From Caldilinea sp. CFX5 (GTDB lineage: Bacteria > Chloroflexota > Anaerolineae > Caldilineales > Caldilineaceae), in contig QWII01000036.1 in NCBI GenBank assembly GCA_021405325.1, positions 1-64,000 of the forward strand: a stretch of DNA of 64,000 bases, given 5' to 3'. Under the pieces are notes generated by a model, which saw only the letters and a list, made by a program, of their open reading frames with translations, did no database searches and was not told where the DNA came from. Positions 16,431 through 26,525 of the stretch are shown here, in pieces. The translations under genes were made by a program, and so were the position numbers. Position 1 is the stretch's first letter. Every line of letters begins with the position of its first letter.

Positions 16431-17009
16431 ATGATTCAAGGCGCCCCTGCTGTGATAAAGACAAACGTGTGGCAGACAGGCTATTACCGCTTACGACAAT
16501 TTTGGCGTGGTTGGTTTGCCGCCATTGATCCGGTAGAGTTGCAGAGAGCGGTTGCCTATCTGCCGCCGGCGGCGCAGATGCGCTTTCAGACATTGCCCAT
16601 CGACGCCCAACGGCATAGCCTGAACGTGCTGCAAACCTTACAACGGCGTAGCGCCATCCCCGCTGATCTGGCGGCAGCGGCGCTGTTACATGATATCGGC
16701 AAATTAGCCGCCGATGAAGCGGGCTTGCGGATCAACTTGTGGGTACGCGGCCCGCTCGTGTTGTTAGACAAGCTGGCCCCGCACTGGCTGGAACGCTGGG
16801 CTTCCACCGAAAAGATAAAGGGGTGGCGTTATCTGCTTTATGTCCATCTCAGGCACCCAGCGATTGGCGCGCAGTGGGCGACAGCGTGGGAGTGTACGCC
16901 GCTTACTTGTTGGTTGATTGAACATCATCAGGATGATTTGACTAGCGGGCCGAGTAATGAAGCGGAGCGGCTGCTGGTCTTGTTACAGTGGGCGGATGAG
17001 TTGAATTAG
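16431..17009 (+). CDS. HD-domain phosphohydrolase-like protein
   Basis: A 192-residue protein with the HD signature LLHDIGKLAADEAG near residue 85 and a later EHHQDD metal-ligand block near residue 165. The order matches small HDIG-type hydrolases, but there is no GYP motif, so cyclic-di-GMP hydrolysis is not supported. The gene is 28 bp after the M50 protease gene. A start further inside the frame is possible, as no strong ribosome binding site is visible. Confidence 0.8.
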   Translation: MIQGAPAVIKTNVWQTGYYRLRQFWRGWFAAIDPVELQRAVAYLPPAAQMRFQTLPIDAQRHSLNVLQTLQRRSAIPADLAAAALLHDIGKLAADEAGLRINLWVRGPLVLLDKLAPHWLERWASTEKIKGWRYLLYVHLRHPAIGAQWATAWECTPLTCWLIEHHQDDLTSGPSNEAERLLVLLQWADELN

Positions 17010-17033
17010 GCAAAGGTATAAAAGGAGTCTGCC

Positions 17034-17555
17034 ATGTACACAGACGCAGTACTCGACGAAATTAGCAGTAGTCAAAGCGAAATAGATGACCTTGAAGAGT
17101 ATACCGACGTGGGTTCATTTAATCATGGCTATCTTCTGATTCGACTGGGCATACTCCTAGACCGGCTGGATACCTATACAGCCGTTGGGGATGTTAGTCT
17201 AGATGTCAGCAATGTTGATTTGAGTAAGTTTGACTTAAAGACAAGAGAAGAGATCAAGCCGGATATTTGTCTCTACCCTAAGCGTGGGCTGCTCCAGCCT
17301 AAAGACATTTTGAAGATGAAAGAGATGCCGTTGCTGGCAGTTGAGATTTTGTCGCCCAAGCAGGGGCTGTATGATATAGTAGAAAAATTCAGACTTTATT
17401 TTGCATTGGGCATTCGCTCTTGTTGGTTGGTTGAGCCGGTGTTACAAACGGTAACGGTCTATTCAGCGAGTAACCGGTGGCGGACATTCACGTCCGGCGA
17501 TGTGGTGGATGAGACGTTGAATCTCCATCTTGCGCTTGACGAACTATTTACATAA
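17034..17555 (+). CDS. Uma2-family (DUF820) PD-(D/E)XK nuclease-fold protein
   Basis: A 173-residue protein of the Uma2/DUF820 family, common and multicopy in cyanobacteria and Chloroflexota. AAAGGAG precedes the ATG. The nuclease-fold core is visible: Asp77 in IKPDICLYP and Glu104 in LLAVEILSP, followed by the helix GLYDIVEKFRLYFALGIRSCW and the strand WLVEPVLQTVTVY. Biochemical activity for the family is largely unproven. Confidence 0.85.
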   Translation: MYTDAVLDEISSSQSEIDDLEEYTDVGSFNHGYLLIRLGILLDRLDTYTAVGDVSLDVSNVDLSKFDLKTREEIKPDICLYPKRGLLQPKDILKMKEMPLLAVEILSPKQGLYDIVEKFRLYFALGIRSCWLVEPVLQTVTVYSASNRWRTFTSGDVVDETLNLHLALDELFT

Positions 17556-17570
17556 CGAAAGATTGTGTGC

Positions 17571-18566
17571 ATGGCAAAACCAAAGATCACGATTATCGGG
17601 TTGGGCGTCATTGGCGCCAGTATCGGGTTGGGCTTACAGCGCGAGCCGGGCAATTTTGAGCTTGTCGGCCATGATCGCGATGCGGAAAATACGGCGCGCG
17701 CCCGTGACCGCAAAGCGGTTCATCGCACCGACTGGAATCTACACAACGCCTGTGAGGGCGCCGAGTTGATTGTCCTCAATCTCTCGCTGCCCGAACTGGA
17801 AGAAAATCTGCCCCACATTCGTGAGGACTTGCGCCCGGAAACGTTGCTCTTTACCGTGACCAATGTCATGCAACCGGCGGTCGAACTGGCCGGCAAATTG
17901 CTTTCGCCGGAAACTCATTTTGTCGCCGCCCATCCGATCCTCACCGGCATCGGCGCGCCGTTGACCGTGCGGGCCGATCTCTTTGACGAAGTGACCTTTG
18001 GCCTCGCCCCCGGTCAGCAGACCGACCCGACGGCGGTGCAGTTAGCCAGCGATTTTGTCGAGCGACTAGGCGCCAAACCACTTTTTGTCGATGCCCACGA
18101 ACATGACGGCATTATTGCCGGCGTCGAACATCTGCCCCAGTTGTTGGCGACAGCGCTCATGCGTTCCAGCACCGACAATCCCGGTTGGCGCGAGGCGCGC
18201 CGGCTGGCCGGTCGCACCTTTGCCCAGGCGACGGAATTGGATGGCAATGCCAAGGAACTTTTGGGGGCCTTTCTCAGCAATCGCGACAATTTACGGCTAC
18301 GGATTGATCAGTTGCAAGCCGAACTGGCCCATTGGCGCGAATTGCTGGACGCCAACCCGCCCGCCGATGAAAAACATCCGCTCTTGACCGTTCTCGAACA
18401 GGTTGTCGCCCAGCGCGAACAGTGGGAAGCGCAAGCCTTCCTGAAACGGTGGGATGACCCTGTCACCACGCCCAACCAGCCCCCCGCCGAAAGCCGCAAC
18501 ATGTTCCGCCAGATGTTCTTTGGCAATCTGGGTGGGCGCCGCGGCGAGCGAAAAAATCAAAAGTGA
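17571..18566 (+). CDS. prephenate/arogenate dehydrogenase-like protein (TyrA family)
   Basis: A 331-residue protein with an N-terminal Rossmann fold (ITIIGLGVIGASIGLGL) and the alpha-helical C-terminal domain of prephenate dehydrogenases (AAHPILTG and VEHLPQLLATALM blocks). It would oxidise prephenate or arogenate in tyrosine synthesis. The C-terminal 60 residues form a charged helical extension with possible coiled coil (LRLRIDQLQAELAHWRELL). It is not in an aromatic pathway operon. It starts 16 bp after the Uma2 gene. The exact substrate is uncertain. Confidence 0.8.
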   Translation: MAKPKITIIGLGVIGASIGLGLQREPGNFELVGHDRDAENTARARDRKAVHRTDWNLHNACEGAELIVLNLSLPELEENLPHIREDLRPETLLFTVTNVMQPAVELAGKLLSPETHFVAAHPILTGIGAPLTVRADLFDEVTFGLAPGQQTDPTAVQLASDFVERLGAKPLFVDAHEHDGIIAGVEHLPQLLATALMRSSTDNPGWREARRLAGRTFAQATELDGNAKELLGAFLSNRDNLRLRIDQLQAELAHWRELLDANPPADEKHPLLTVLEQVVAQREQWEAQAFLKRWDDPVTTPNQPPAESRNMFRQMFFGNLGGRRGERKNQK

Positions 18567-18567
18567 T

Positions 18568-18656
18568 TCGTGGTTCGTGATTCGTGATGCGTGTTACGTA
18601 TTGCGTGAACCGGTAGCGAATTACAAATCACGCAACACGCAACATGCAACACGCAT
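18568..18656. repeat. word-repeat palindrome (CGTGATT/CACGCAACA-type)
   Basis: The left half (about 18568-18611) consists of variants of TTCGTGATTCGTG. The right half (about 18622-18656) is built of AACACGCAACATGCAAC-like inverted words. The right half ends just before the glycosyltransferase ATG at 18659 and leaves no room for a normal ribosome binding site. Confidence 0.75.
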
Positions 18657-18658
18657 CC

Positions 18659-19627
18659 ATGAAACTCATCATCCAAATTCCCTGTTACAATGAAGCGCAG
18701 ACGCTGCCGCAGACCGTCGCCGATCTGCCGACCCACTTGGATGGCATTGATGTTATCGAGCTACTGGTCATTGATGACGGCAGCCGGGATGAGACGGTGG
18801 CGGTGGCGCAGGCGTTGGGGGTCCATCATATTGTCAAACATCCGCGCAATTTAGGGCTGGCGCGGGCCTTTGCCACAGGATTGGAAGCGGCGCTGACGCG
18901 TGGGGCTGACATTATTGTCAATACCGATGCCGACAATCAATATATGGGAACAGAGATTGGGCGCTTGGTGGCGCCGATTCTAGCCGGGCGGGCGCAGATG
19001 GTGGTGGGCGATCGCGGGGTTGCACAATTGGCGCTCTTTTCGCCCATCAAACGCTTCCTGCAACGACTGGGCAGTTGGGTGGTCTCGCAAGCGGCGGCGA
19101 TGAGCATTCCCGACGCCACCAGCGGTTTTCGCGCCTTTACGCGCGAGGTCGCCATGCGCACCCTGGTGTTGAGCAACTATTCCTATACGCTGGAGACACT
19201 AATTCAGGCCGGCGCGCAACAGGTCGCCATTGAGTTTGTGCCGATTCGCACCAATGCGCCGACGCGACCATCGCGCTTGATGCGCAACCTGCCCCATTTC
19301 CTCTCTCACTCTGCCGTCACTATTTTGCGGGCCTATACCCTCTACCGCCCGCTGCGCGCCTTTTTGACGATTGGCGGCTGTTCGATTGCGGCGGGGCTGC
19401 TGCTGGGCATGCGCTTTCTCTATTTTTATATGATTGGTGAGGGCAACGGTCATGTCCAGTCGTTGATTCTGACTGCGATCCTGCTCATTGTCGGTTTCCA
19501 GGTGATCATGTTGGGGCTGCTGGCTGATCTCATGGGCTTCAGCCGCAAGATTCAGGAAGAGGCGCTCTATCGCCTGCGCAAAGCGGAATTAGCGGAAAAA
19601 TGCGTCAGCCAGCCTTATGAACATTAG
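18659..19627 (+). CDS. GT2-family glycosyltransferase with C-terminal membrane segments
   Basis: A 322-residue polyprenol-phosphate-glycosyltransferase-like GT2. The N-terminal domain has [20 protein letters not shown] and the metal-binding DADNQY of [11 protein letters not shown], then [11 protein letters not shown]. Two hydrophobic segments (about 235-255 and 275-298) anchor it in the membrane. This plan fits enzymes that load a sugar onto undecaprenyl phosphate. The ATG abuts a repeat element and has no visible Shine-Dalgarno. The stop overlaps the next gene by 11 bp. First gene of the glycan cluster. Confidence 0.9.
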   Translation: MKLIIQIPCYNEAQTLPQTVADLPTHLDGIDVIELLVIDDGSRDETVAVAQALGVHHIVKHPRNLGLARAFATGLEAALTRGADIIVNTDADNQYMGTEIGRLVAPILAGRAQMVVGDRGVAQLALFSPIKRFLQRLGSWVVSQAAAMSIPDATSGFRAFTREVAMRTLVLSNYSYTLETLIQAGAQQVAIEFVPIRTNAPTRPSRLMRNLPHFLSHSAVTILRAYTLYRPLRAFLTIGGCSIAAGLLLGMRFLYFYMIGEGNGHVQSLILTAILLIVGFQVIMLGLLADLMGFSRKIQEEALYRLRKAELAEKCVSQPYEH

Positions 19628-20690
19628 TTTTATTCTTTCCTCGCTATGGCTATCTGGCGGTGTGCGGGTCATTGCCGAATTTGCCAATCGTCTAACCGAA
19701 CGGGGGCATCACATAACTTTGGTGGTTCCCAGCGGAACGATAGCGCCGGAAATGCTCATCTATCTAGACCAGCGTGTCACTATCGTTGAAAGCCGCGTTG
19801 GGCGGCAAACACAGATGAGCAGCCTACAAAACTTGCGTTTACTGTTGTCATTAGCTTATGCCGTCCCCCGGTCTGACATCCTTATCGCTACACATACACC
19901 GACCACACTCGTTAGTTTGCTGGCTGGACATTTGTTGGGAAAAGGGCGCTTGCTTTGGCTCTTTCAAGATTATCCCGAAATGTTTGCCCAGCGCCCTTTC
20001 GAAAGTTGGTTGATGCGGTATGCTCTCCGGTGGCATCGCATGGCATTGACGGTTTCAACCTACTGCCAACGGGAACTACAGCAGCATGCCCCAGGTCGTG
20101 TTACTGTTGTCGGCGAGGGCTTAAGCGACGCTGAGCTTTTTCAACCTGTTCCCCTGGCAGATCGCCCACCCGATGCACGGTTAACCATTTTTTTCCTCGG
20201 CGATATGCGCCCGCGCAAGGGACTGGCAGATTTTCTTGCCGCCGCGGATCTGGTTTACCATAAAATGCCTGGGATCAAACTTTGGCTTGCCTCCAAGGAG
20301 CATACGCAGGTTACTTGCCAAGCGCCTTATAAACAGTTTCATTTGCCTAGCCGCACGCAATTGGTCGAACTTTATTCAACTTGTGGTTTGTTCGTTTCAG
20401 CTTCGTGGGGTGAAGGTTTTGGGTTACCCCCACTGGAAGCGATGGCATGTGGGACACCGGTCATCCTAACCAATTCTGGTGGCGTACAGGAATATGCTGA
20501 GCCAGGAGTCAACTGCTTGATGGTGCCGCCGCGCCAGCCGGCACTGATGGCGGCAGCGATCCTAGAGCTTTTAAATAATCGGGAACTAGCGGAGCGGCTG
20601 GCGGAAAATGGTGCTATCACAGCGCAACGGTATCAATGGCCTGCTGTTGTGGACCGCTTTGAACTGGCTCTCCAAGAAATAATGCAATAG
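19617..20690 (+). CDS. GT4-family glycosyltransferase
   Basis: A 357-residue GT-B enzyme. The N-terminal half has [18 protein letters not shown] typical of GT4 donors' acceptor domain. The C-terminal donor-binding domain carries the EX7E motif in [18 protein letters not shown]. It overlaps the upstream GT2 gene by 11 bp, indicating a shared transcript. Sugar specificity cannot be read. Confidence 0.9.
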   Translation: MNISFILSSLWLSGGVRVIAEFANRLTERGHHITLVVPSGTIAPEMLIYLDQRVTIVESRVGRQTQMSSLQNLRLLLSLAYAVPRSDILIATHTPTTLVSLLAGHLLGKGRLLWLFQDYPEMFAQRPFESWLMRYALRWHRMALTVSTYCQRELQQHAPGRVTVVGEGLSDAELFQPVPLADRPPDARLTIFFLGDMRPRKGLADFLAAADLVYHKMPGIKLWLASKEHTQVTCQAPYKQFHLPSRTQLVELYSTCGLFVSASWGEGFGLPPLEAMACGTPVILTNSGGVQEYAEPGVNCLMVPPRQPALMAAAILELLNNRELAERLAENGAITAQRYQWPAVVDRFELALQEIMQ

Positions 20691-20850
20691 TGTTGAGGTA
20701 ATTATCATCTCTACCCACCCCTGGCCGAGCCGTAAGAGGTTAGGAGCAAGCTTAATTATTACGAACAAAGAAAAAAGGTAATTACTAAGTTCGCTGGGTG
20801 TAACTGCGAGTGGGCAGAGGCTTAGTCGTAACGAAAAAAGGAGAATCGTC

Positions 20851-21627
20851 TTGTCGATTGATTGGCAAGGCTGGCTTTTACGCTATTTAGAAGCTTGCTT
20901 TCATGAAACGGTGCGCGGCGTCTATAGTTCACCAAATTACTTACTGGAACCCAATCCGAATGCCGTGCTGTTGGATTGTGGTTGTAACAATGGTCTCTAT
21001 TCGCTCCAGTTGGGGCAACAGTTGGGCACCAGACGAATTTACGGTCTGGAATACAACTATACCCTGGCGCAAGAAGCGGCCCAAGCCGGCGTGCAAGCGC
21101 TCTGTAGCGATCTGAATCGCGCCATCCCGCTGCCGTCAGAAAGCGTAACGGTGGTCACCGCCTTTAATGTATTGGAGCACTTGATCGAAACCCAGTGCTT
21201 TCTACAGGAAATCTATCGCGTATTGACCCCCGGCGGCTATGCCATTATCAATACGCCCAATCTGGCCTCTTGGCACAATATCGCCGCGCTGCTCATGGGC
21301 CTACAACCCTTTTCTGGCCCCAATATCGATTCAATGACCGAATCGGATGTGCCAATTGTGCGCCGGATGCACCGGCGCGCTTACCAATTACCCGAAGAAC
21401 CCGAAACGTTAACGCTGCCGGAGCCGGAACGCCATCGCCATCTGGTCGTAGTGGCCTTTCGTTCCATTCAAAAAGCACTTGTCCGCACCGGCTTTGTCAT
21501 CGAAGATGCTCTTGGCTTTGGCTACTACCCACTGCCGCCGGCCCTGGCAAAAATCATGAGTCAACTTGATCCTGCCCATGCCCATCACATGGTGCTGAAA
21601 GTGCGCAAACCGCTTCAGTCAGGGTAA
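20851..21627 (+). CDS. class I SAM-dependent methyltransferase
   Basis: A 258-residue methyltransferase. The TTG start at 20851 is preceded by AAAGGAG at good spacing, which decides it. Motif I is VLLDCGCNNGLYSL, motif II lies in RIYGLEYNYTLAQEA, and FNVLEHLIETQ is followed by the LTPGGYAIINTPN post-motif. It probably methylates a glycan or lipid intermediate of the surrounding cluster, by context only. Confidence 0.85.
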   Translation: MSIDWQGWLLRYLEACFHETVRGVYSSPNYLLEPNPNAVLLDCGCNNGLYSLQLGQQLGTRRIYGLEYNYTLAQEAAQAGVQALCSDLNRAIPLPSESVTVVTAFNVLEHLIETQCFLQEIYRVLTPGGYAIINTPNLASWHNIAALLMGLQPFSGPNIDSMTESDVPIVRRMHRRAYQLPEEPETLTLPEPERHRHLVVVAFRSIQKALVRTGFVIEDALGFGYYPLPPALAKIMSQLDPAHAHHMVLKVRKPLQSG

Positions 21628-21655
21628 AAGGTTGAGCGTTTTGTGAATTTAGACG

Positions 21656-21694
21656 GTTGGTTGGTGGTAGCGTCAGGAACGAACTAACTAACCA
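21656..21694. repeat. imperfect GGTTGGTT palindrome
   Basis: GGTTGGTTGGTGGT at 21656-21669 is mirrored imperfectly by ACTAACTAACCACC at 21683-21696. It uses the same word as the element at 56471-56514. Confidence 0.55.
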
Positions 21695-21720
21695 CCCCTC
21701 ACAATTCTCCGAGATCGATC

Positions 21721-22881
21721 ATGCGTATCTGTCTAGTCAGTTTGGATTACAAGCCGTATCGCAGTTCCGGGCTTACCATGTACGCCGAAGATTTAGCCAC
21801 TGGTCTGGTTGAGCAAGGCCATGAAGTTACGGTCATTGCCGCCCGTCGCGCCGGTCTTCCGACCTGTCAGCAGATCGATGCGGTTGTTGTTCAGCGCGCC
21901 GCTATTGATCGGTTGGACTGGATCACCTATAGCTGGCGGGCAGCCACACTCCTGCATGAGTTGCAACAACAAAACCCCTTCGACGTTGTCCATTTTCTTG
22001 ATGTGCATTTTGCCTATCACTACCACGCCCCCTTTGTGGCCTCCTTGTGGCAATCCTTTCGGCAACGGAGCACGGCGGCGCAAGGGTGGCCCTATCATAC
22101 GGGAACCGTTGATCTCTGGCGCCGCCTTTGCTATTATCAGATCGCCCGCCGCTGGATGGAGCAACCCAGTCTCGCACGAGCGCAGCGTCTGCTGGCGAGT
22201 TGTCGGTCAACACAAGATGAATTTTTGCACCACTATCAACTGCCGTCGCACAAAGTGGATCGCGTGCCCCAGGGGATCAATACAACGCTCTTTCAGCCGA
22301 TGGCTGCGCAGGACTTGCGGCAACGCCTGGGCTTGCGCGACTGTGCAATTCTGCTCTTTATGGGCTTTATCACCCCCCGTAAAGGGCTGGAGTATTTAGC
22401 GCAGGCCCTGCAGCGGCTGCCGGCCAATGTACATCTGGTCATTGCCGGTTGTTGGTCGCGCGGCTATCGCCAACGGGTCTTCCAAGAACTGGGGGCCGCG
22501 CAGACACGGGTGCATGAAGTGGGGTTTATTGCCGATTGGGAGCGCCCCCTCTATTATTCCATGGCCGATCTCTATGTTTCCCCCTCCTTTTTAGAGGGGC
22601 TGGGCGCGACGCCGATTGAAGCGCTGGCTTGTGAAACGCCGGCCATTGTCACCGCCGCCACTTCCGGGCCGGAAGAGATCGGGTGCGCCGGGCTGGTGGT
22701 GCCCCCCTTTGACGGACAGGCGCTGGCCGAAGCCATCCAATCCCTGTTAGCCGACCCTGAGCGCCGCCGGCAAATGGGTAAATGGGGCCGCGAATATGTC
22801 CTGGCCGAGTTTTCCTACCAGCGTATGACAACTTTGACATTGGAAAGCTATGGGAAGACATTAGCAGCCGATGAACCTTGA
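21721..22881 (+). CDS. GT4-family glycosyltransferase
   Basis: A 386-residue GT-B enzyme. N-terminal SLDYKPYRSSGLTMYAEDLA is the usual GT4 loop. The donor domain shows FMGFITPRKGLEYL and the EX7E motif EGLGATPIEALACETPAIV. It follows the methyltransferase gene on the same strand and ends before a 22-bp perfect inverted repeat. Specificity unknown. Confidence 0.9.
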   Translation: MRICLVSLDYKPYRSSGLTMYAEDLATGLVEQGHEVTVIAARRAGLPTCQQIDAVVVQRAAIDRLDWITYSWRAATLLHELQQQNPFDVVHFLDVHFAYHYHAPFVASLWQSFRQRSTAAQGWPYHTGTVDLWRRLCYYQIARRWMEQPSLARAQRLLASCRSTQDEFLHHYQLPSHKVDRVPQGINTTLFQPMAAQDLRQRLGLRDCAILLFMGFITPRKGLEYLAQALQRLPANVHLVIAGCWSRGYRQRVFQELGAAQTRVHEVGFIADWERPLYYSMADLYVSPSFLEGLGATPIEALACETPAIVTAATSGPEEIGCAGLVVPPFDGQALAEAIQSLLADPERRRQMGKWGREYVLAEFSYQRMTTLTLESYGKTLAADEP

Positions 22882-22903
22882 AAGATTATACCGCTTAAGC
22901 TCT

Positions 22904-22966
22904 CCGCTCTTGGCGAGTCCGTGACTGGCGCCAGCACAGGGCGAGTCACGGACTCGCCAAGAGCGG
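22904..22966. terminator. 22-bp perfect inverted repeat between convergent genes
   Basis: Arms 22904-22925 and 22945-22966 are exact reverse complements; the left arm begins CCGCTCTTGGCGAGTCCG. It lies between the plus-strand GT4 gene and a minus-strand GT4 gene, so a terminating role in both directions is plausible. There is no T run, and it also fits the intergenic palindrome family. Confidence 0.7.
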
Positions 22967-23036
22967 CTGTGAGCGGGCTTAACGGGACAAAAGATCCGCT
23001 AATCCTGTGCTTCAGCAATGATATTGCAGGCGCCCA

Positions 23037-24122
23037 TCACCGCTGAAGCACCTGCGCAACCACAGCCTGTAGCCGTTGCGTGATCACCGCTTCGCTACAG
23101 GCGGCTTGGTACAACTGATGGCCCTGTGTCGCCAGGCGGGCGCGCAAAGCCGGATCATCGTGTAAGGTCAGGATTGCAGCGGCCAACGCTTGCGGATCGC
23201 TCGGATCGACCAGCAACGCCTGTTCCCCCGGCGCCAGCAAGGCGCGATTGGCGGGGGTGTCACCGGCGATCACCGCTTTGGCCATAGCCAACATCTGGTA
23301 GATTTTGCCGGGCACCACCCGTCCGGCCTTGTCACTCTTGCCAAAGTGACCGCCCAAACAAATATCCGCCGCAGCCAGCGCTTTGGCTAACCCGGACGGC
23401 GGCACCGGCGGTGCAAAGGTGAGGTTAGTCAGGCCCAGCGTTGCCGCCAGACTTTGCATCGCCGGCAGCAATGGCCCGGCGCCGATCACGTGAAAGTGAA
23501 TGGGCGCTGCTGGCAAGCGGGCGGCGGCGTGGAGAACGGTCTCCATCCCGTGGAGGGGCAGGAAGGTGGTATAGCTCAGGACAATGGTCTTTCCGGCGGG
23601 TAGACCTTGCGCGTCCGGCGGCTTGGGCTGCGGGTGATAGATCGCTTCGCTGCAACCGACCGGCAGGGCGGTAAACTTTGCCCGTGGCAAACCGAAGGTC
23701 TCGACAAAATAATCGATATGTTGTATGGTGTCCAACAGCACATGATCGGCCCGCCGGCAAGTTGCCTGGTCCAACCAGAAGGCGGCTTGCCCGGATAGCG
23801 AGTTGGGGGTAAACTGTTGGCGATCAAAGCTGAGGGTGTCATAGGTCGAGACAAAGGCATCGAAGAGAAGTGGTTGCCGAATCAGGCCACTGAGCAAGCG
23901 CAGGATGAGATGACCATAAAAGCCGATAAAGACCAGATCATACGACCCGGTCAAGAGGCGGGGCAAGGCCGCCGTCGCAATCCGCAGGCTATTGGTGAGC
24001 AGGGAAGCCGGCTGTTTTGCGGCGGCAATGACGTCAACGGCGCTAAAGCGTTGGCAGGCGCGTAAGAGAACTTCGTTGCGCGCATAGGTGATTTCGCGAC
24101 CCGTTAAAAAGAGAACTCGCAT
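23037..24122 (-). CDS. GT4-like glycosyltransferase
   Basis: A 361-residue GT-B protein. N-terminal RVLFLTGREITYARNEVLL is followed by a conserved donor-domain block ADICLGGHFGKSDKAGRVVPGKIYQMLAMAKAVIAGD, in which a Lys replaces the usual first Glu of EX7E. This matches a GT4 subgroup seen in exopolysaccharide clusters. Its start lies 16 bp from the divergent P450 start, so the two share one promoter region. Confidence 0.85.
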   Translation of the reverse strand: MRVLFLTGREITYARNEVLLRACQRFSAVDVIAAAKQPASLLTNSLRIATAALPRLLTGSYDLVFIGFYGHLILRLLSGLIRQPLLFDAFVSTYDTLSFDRQQFTPNSLSGQAAFWLDQATCRRADHVLLDTIQHIDYFVETFGLPRAKFTALPVGCSEAIYHPQPKPPDAQGLPAGKTIVLSYTTFLPLHGMETVLHAAARLPAAPIHFHVIGAGPLLPAMQSLAATLGLTNLTFAPPVPPSGLAKALAAADICLGGHFGKSDKAGRVVPGKIYQMLAMAKAVIAGDTPANRALLAPGEQALLVDPSDPQALAAAILTLHDDPALRARLATQGHQLYQAACSEAVITQRLQAVVAQVLQR

Positions 24123-24138
24123 CGGTAGCTATCCACTC

Positions 24139-25521
24139 ATGACAACCATCATTCAATCACCACCCAAGGTGCGTGCTTATCTGCCCTACCCTGATTTTCC
24201 CTTTAGCCTTGGTGGCGCGCACCGGCACTGGATTTTGAATTTGTTGGCCAATGCCCAGCGCCGTTATGGTGACATCTATTGCCTGGATCTTGGCATAAAG
24301 CAGGCAGTGATCCTGGCCCATCCTGATTATGCCCAGCACATCTTGCGCAACCAGGCCGCCAACTATCCCAAAGGGGGAGCGATCATGACCCCTTTGCGTT
24401 CGATTTCCGGCGCCGGCGTGACCACCGTCAGCGGTCAGGCCTGGCGGGCACAACGCCAGGCCATCCAACCCTTTTTTCAACGGCAGCACATTGCGGCGCA
24501 AATTCCTGCGATCCAGAGCAGCCTCGACGAACATTTTACCCGCTTGGCGCCCCAGCCGCTGCGGGCCACCCCCGTCAACATGAGCGCATTTTTTGCCCTG
24601 CTCACCGCCCAGCTTACCGCCACCAATCTTCTGAGCGTCCCCTTCGCGCTCGAACAAGGTCAGCAATTGGATAGCGCCATCAATCGCCTCAACCAGCAGG
24701 CCCTCCACGGCATTTTAGCGCCACTGGCGCCGACGTGGTTGCCTATGTCCGGCCGGCGGCGTCATCAGGCGGTAATCCGGCAGATTCATGGCGTGATCGA
24801 TGCCCTGATCGACGCCGGTCAGCAGCAGAACACCGATGCAGACACCCTCTTGGCAACCCTGACGGCCCGTGCGCAGATGGTGGCTGATCCGGCCCAAGCC
24901 CGGCAACAGCTTCATGATGAAGTGCTGGCGCTCATGGTGGCCGGCTATGAAACGACCGCCACCGGCTTGAGTTGGGCTTGTTATCTATTGAGCCAACACC
25001 CGGCAACGTTGGCGGCTGTGCAGCAGGAGATTGCTCAGGTCATCGGCGACCGGGCGCCAACCGCCGCCGAGCTGGCGGCCTTGCCCTATCTGGCCGCCGT
25101 CATCTACGAGACCTTGCGGCTCTACCCACCGAGTTGGCGCCTCTCACGCGTTGCCGTGGCCGCCGATCAGATTGATGGCTTTCAGCTTGCGCCGGGCCAG
25201 TCGGTGCTGACGCTGGTCTATCTGATCCACCGGCATCCGGCCTTTTGGACGGAGCCGGATCGCTTTCTCCCGGAACGCTTTCTGACGGAACCGGCCGGCT
25301 TGCCGACAACACCGGCGTGGCTGCCTTTTGGCCTGGGCAGCCGCAAGTGTGTGGGGCAGGATCTGGCGCTGTTGGAGATGAAATTAGTCCTAATTGCCCT
25401 CTTACAACGGTATCATCTGGCGCCCCACACGCTCCATCATCCCCGTTTACAACTCGCCATGATTCTCAAGCCACGGCACGATCTCTGGCTCAGGTTGACA
25501 ACACGGGCCGCTGCTGGATAA
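24139..25521 (+). CDS. cytochrome P450
   Basis: A 460-residue soluble class P450 (start ATG at 24139). Conserved elements are all present: the I-helix AGYETTATGLSW oxygen-activation motif, the K-helix ExxR in YETLRLYPPSWR, the PERF motif in LPERFLTEP, and the heme-ligand loop FGLGSRKCVG with Cys404. It has no fused reductase. The neighbouring genes are glycosyltransferases and methyltransferases, so it may hydroxylate a lipid or glycolipid intermediate, which is inference. It overlaps the convergent DUF362 gene by 32 bp. No ferredoxin gene is adjacent. One lies at 56 kb. Confidence 0.92.
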   Translation: MTTIIQSPPKVRAYLPYPDFPFSLGGAHRHWILNLLANAQRRYGDIYCLDLGIKQAVILAHPDYAQHILRNQAANYPKGGAIMTPLRSISGAGVTTVSGQAWRAQRQAIQPFFQRQHIAAQIPAIQSSLDEHFTRLAPQPLRATPVNMSAFFALLTAQLTATNLLSVPFALEQGQQLDSAINRLNQQALHGILAPLAPTWLPMSGRRRHQAVIRQIHGVIDALIDAGQQQNTDADTLLATLTARAQMVADPAQARQQLHDEVLALMVAGYETTATGLSWACYLLSQHPATLAAVQQEIAQVIGDRAPTAAELAALPYLAAVIYETLRLYPPSWRLSRVAVAADQIDGFQLAPGQSVLTLVYLIHRHPAFWTEPDRFLPERFLTEPAGLPTTPAWLPFGLGSRKCVGQDLALLEMKLVLIALLQRYHLAPHTLHHPRLQLAMILKPRHDLWLRLTTRAAAG

Positions 25522-26512
25522 GCTGGCGCGCTTGTGGGTGCTGCCACTGCCGCTGGGCTTGGTGTTGCGGATGGGGTGTGAAGGAACGCCGCACCGCACC
25601 TGGTGTGGTATTACCGACAACGGTGATCGCATCTAGGTCAGCGACGCCTAGCCCGGCTTGAGCGCAATAGGCAAGATAGCCCACTTCATCCAGCCGAAAG
25701 CCCATGAGGTGGGCAGCCAGCACATCCACCGCCAGCGGGTCAGTCCCCGCCAGCGCAATCCCCCACGGCACCGGCGCCCCATCAATCGGGCCGGCGCCCT
25801 CCATCGCCACAAAGCCATCCACAAGGCTGAGATGGGGACGCACCAGCGGCGCCAATTGGGCGAGATAGAGATTGATCAGGGGGTAACTTTGGTGCATGGC
25901 GCGCTTGTCACTGCCCCAACCGTTGCCATGTCCCAGAACAATCTGCCCCAGGCGGTCCAGCCAATGGGGGCGCGTGTGCGCCTTGGCCACCCGGCGATTG
26001 ACCAGCGCGCCCATGATCATATTTTTCAACGCCATTGTCACCAACACTGTGTCGTGGGTCTTGGGCAGCGACAGCGAGATGCGACAATCACTCGCGACGA
26101 TGGTGCGCGCCAGGCGTAAGGTCAACGGCTTTTTCGTCTGATTCGGCAGCAGCACGGCAACGGTTTCATCACCATTCAGATCGAGCAGTTGACAGCCATA
26201 GCGCTGCGCCAACGCCGGATAACCATGCGCCGCAAAGGCTGCGGTGGTGGCGTGGAGCGCGGCGCCTTCGGCGATGGTCAACGGGCCACGGTAGTGATCC
26301 CGGATCATTGCCAACACAGCTTGCAAGGTGTCAGGATGGGTGTTGGCGTAAGGCCGATCATACATGACAAGATTCGGTTTGACGACAACGCGTTCATAGT
26401 CATGCCACGGCAGCGTCGCGATGATTTCGCCCAATGCCTGACGAACCGCCGTCGTGCGTTCGGTGCTGTGAACGAGGGCAACCTGGGCGGTGCGGTCTGG
26501 TTGTGGTTGCAT
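25490..26512 (-). CDS. DUF362-domain protein
   Basis: A 340-residue DUF362 protein, starting at the ATG at 26512 (AAAGGA upstream). Family features include VVVKPNLVMYDRPYANTHPDTL near residue 45 and SLPKTHDTVLVTMALKNMIMG near residue 160. There is no ferredoxin-type Cys cluster as seen in longer DUF362 relatives. The ORF can be extended to 26533, overlapping the upstream stop codon. It follows the phosphatase-like gene by 13 bp. The P450 gene on the opposite strand converges on it and overlaps 32 bp. Function unknown. Confidence 0.8.
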   Translation of the reverse strand: MQPQPDRTAQVALVHSTERTTAVRQALGEIIATLPWHDYERVVVKPNLVMYDRPYANTHPDTLQAVLAMIRDHYRGPLTIAEGAALHATTAAFAAHGYPALAQRYGCQLLDLNGDETVAVLLPNQTKKPLTLRLARTIVASDCRISLSLPKTHDTVLVTMALKNMIMGALVNRRVAKAHTRPHWLDRLGQIVLGHGNGWGSDKRAMHQSYPLINLYLAQLAPLVRPHLSLVDGFVAMEGAGPIDGAPVPWGIALAGTDPLAVDVLAAHLMGFRLDEVGYLAYCAQAGLGVADLDAITVVGNTTPGAVRRSFTPHPQHQAQRQWQHPQARQLIQQRPVLST

Positions 26513-26525
26513 GAAGCATTGTCCT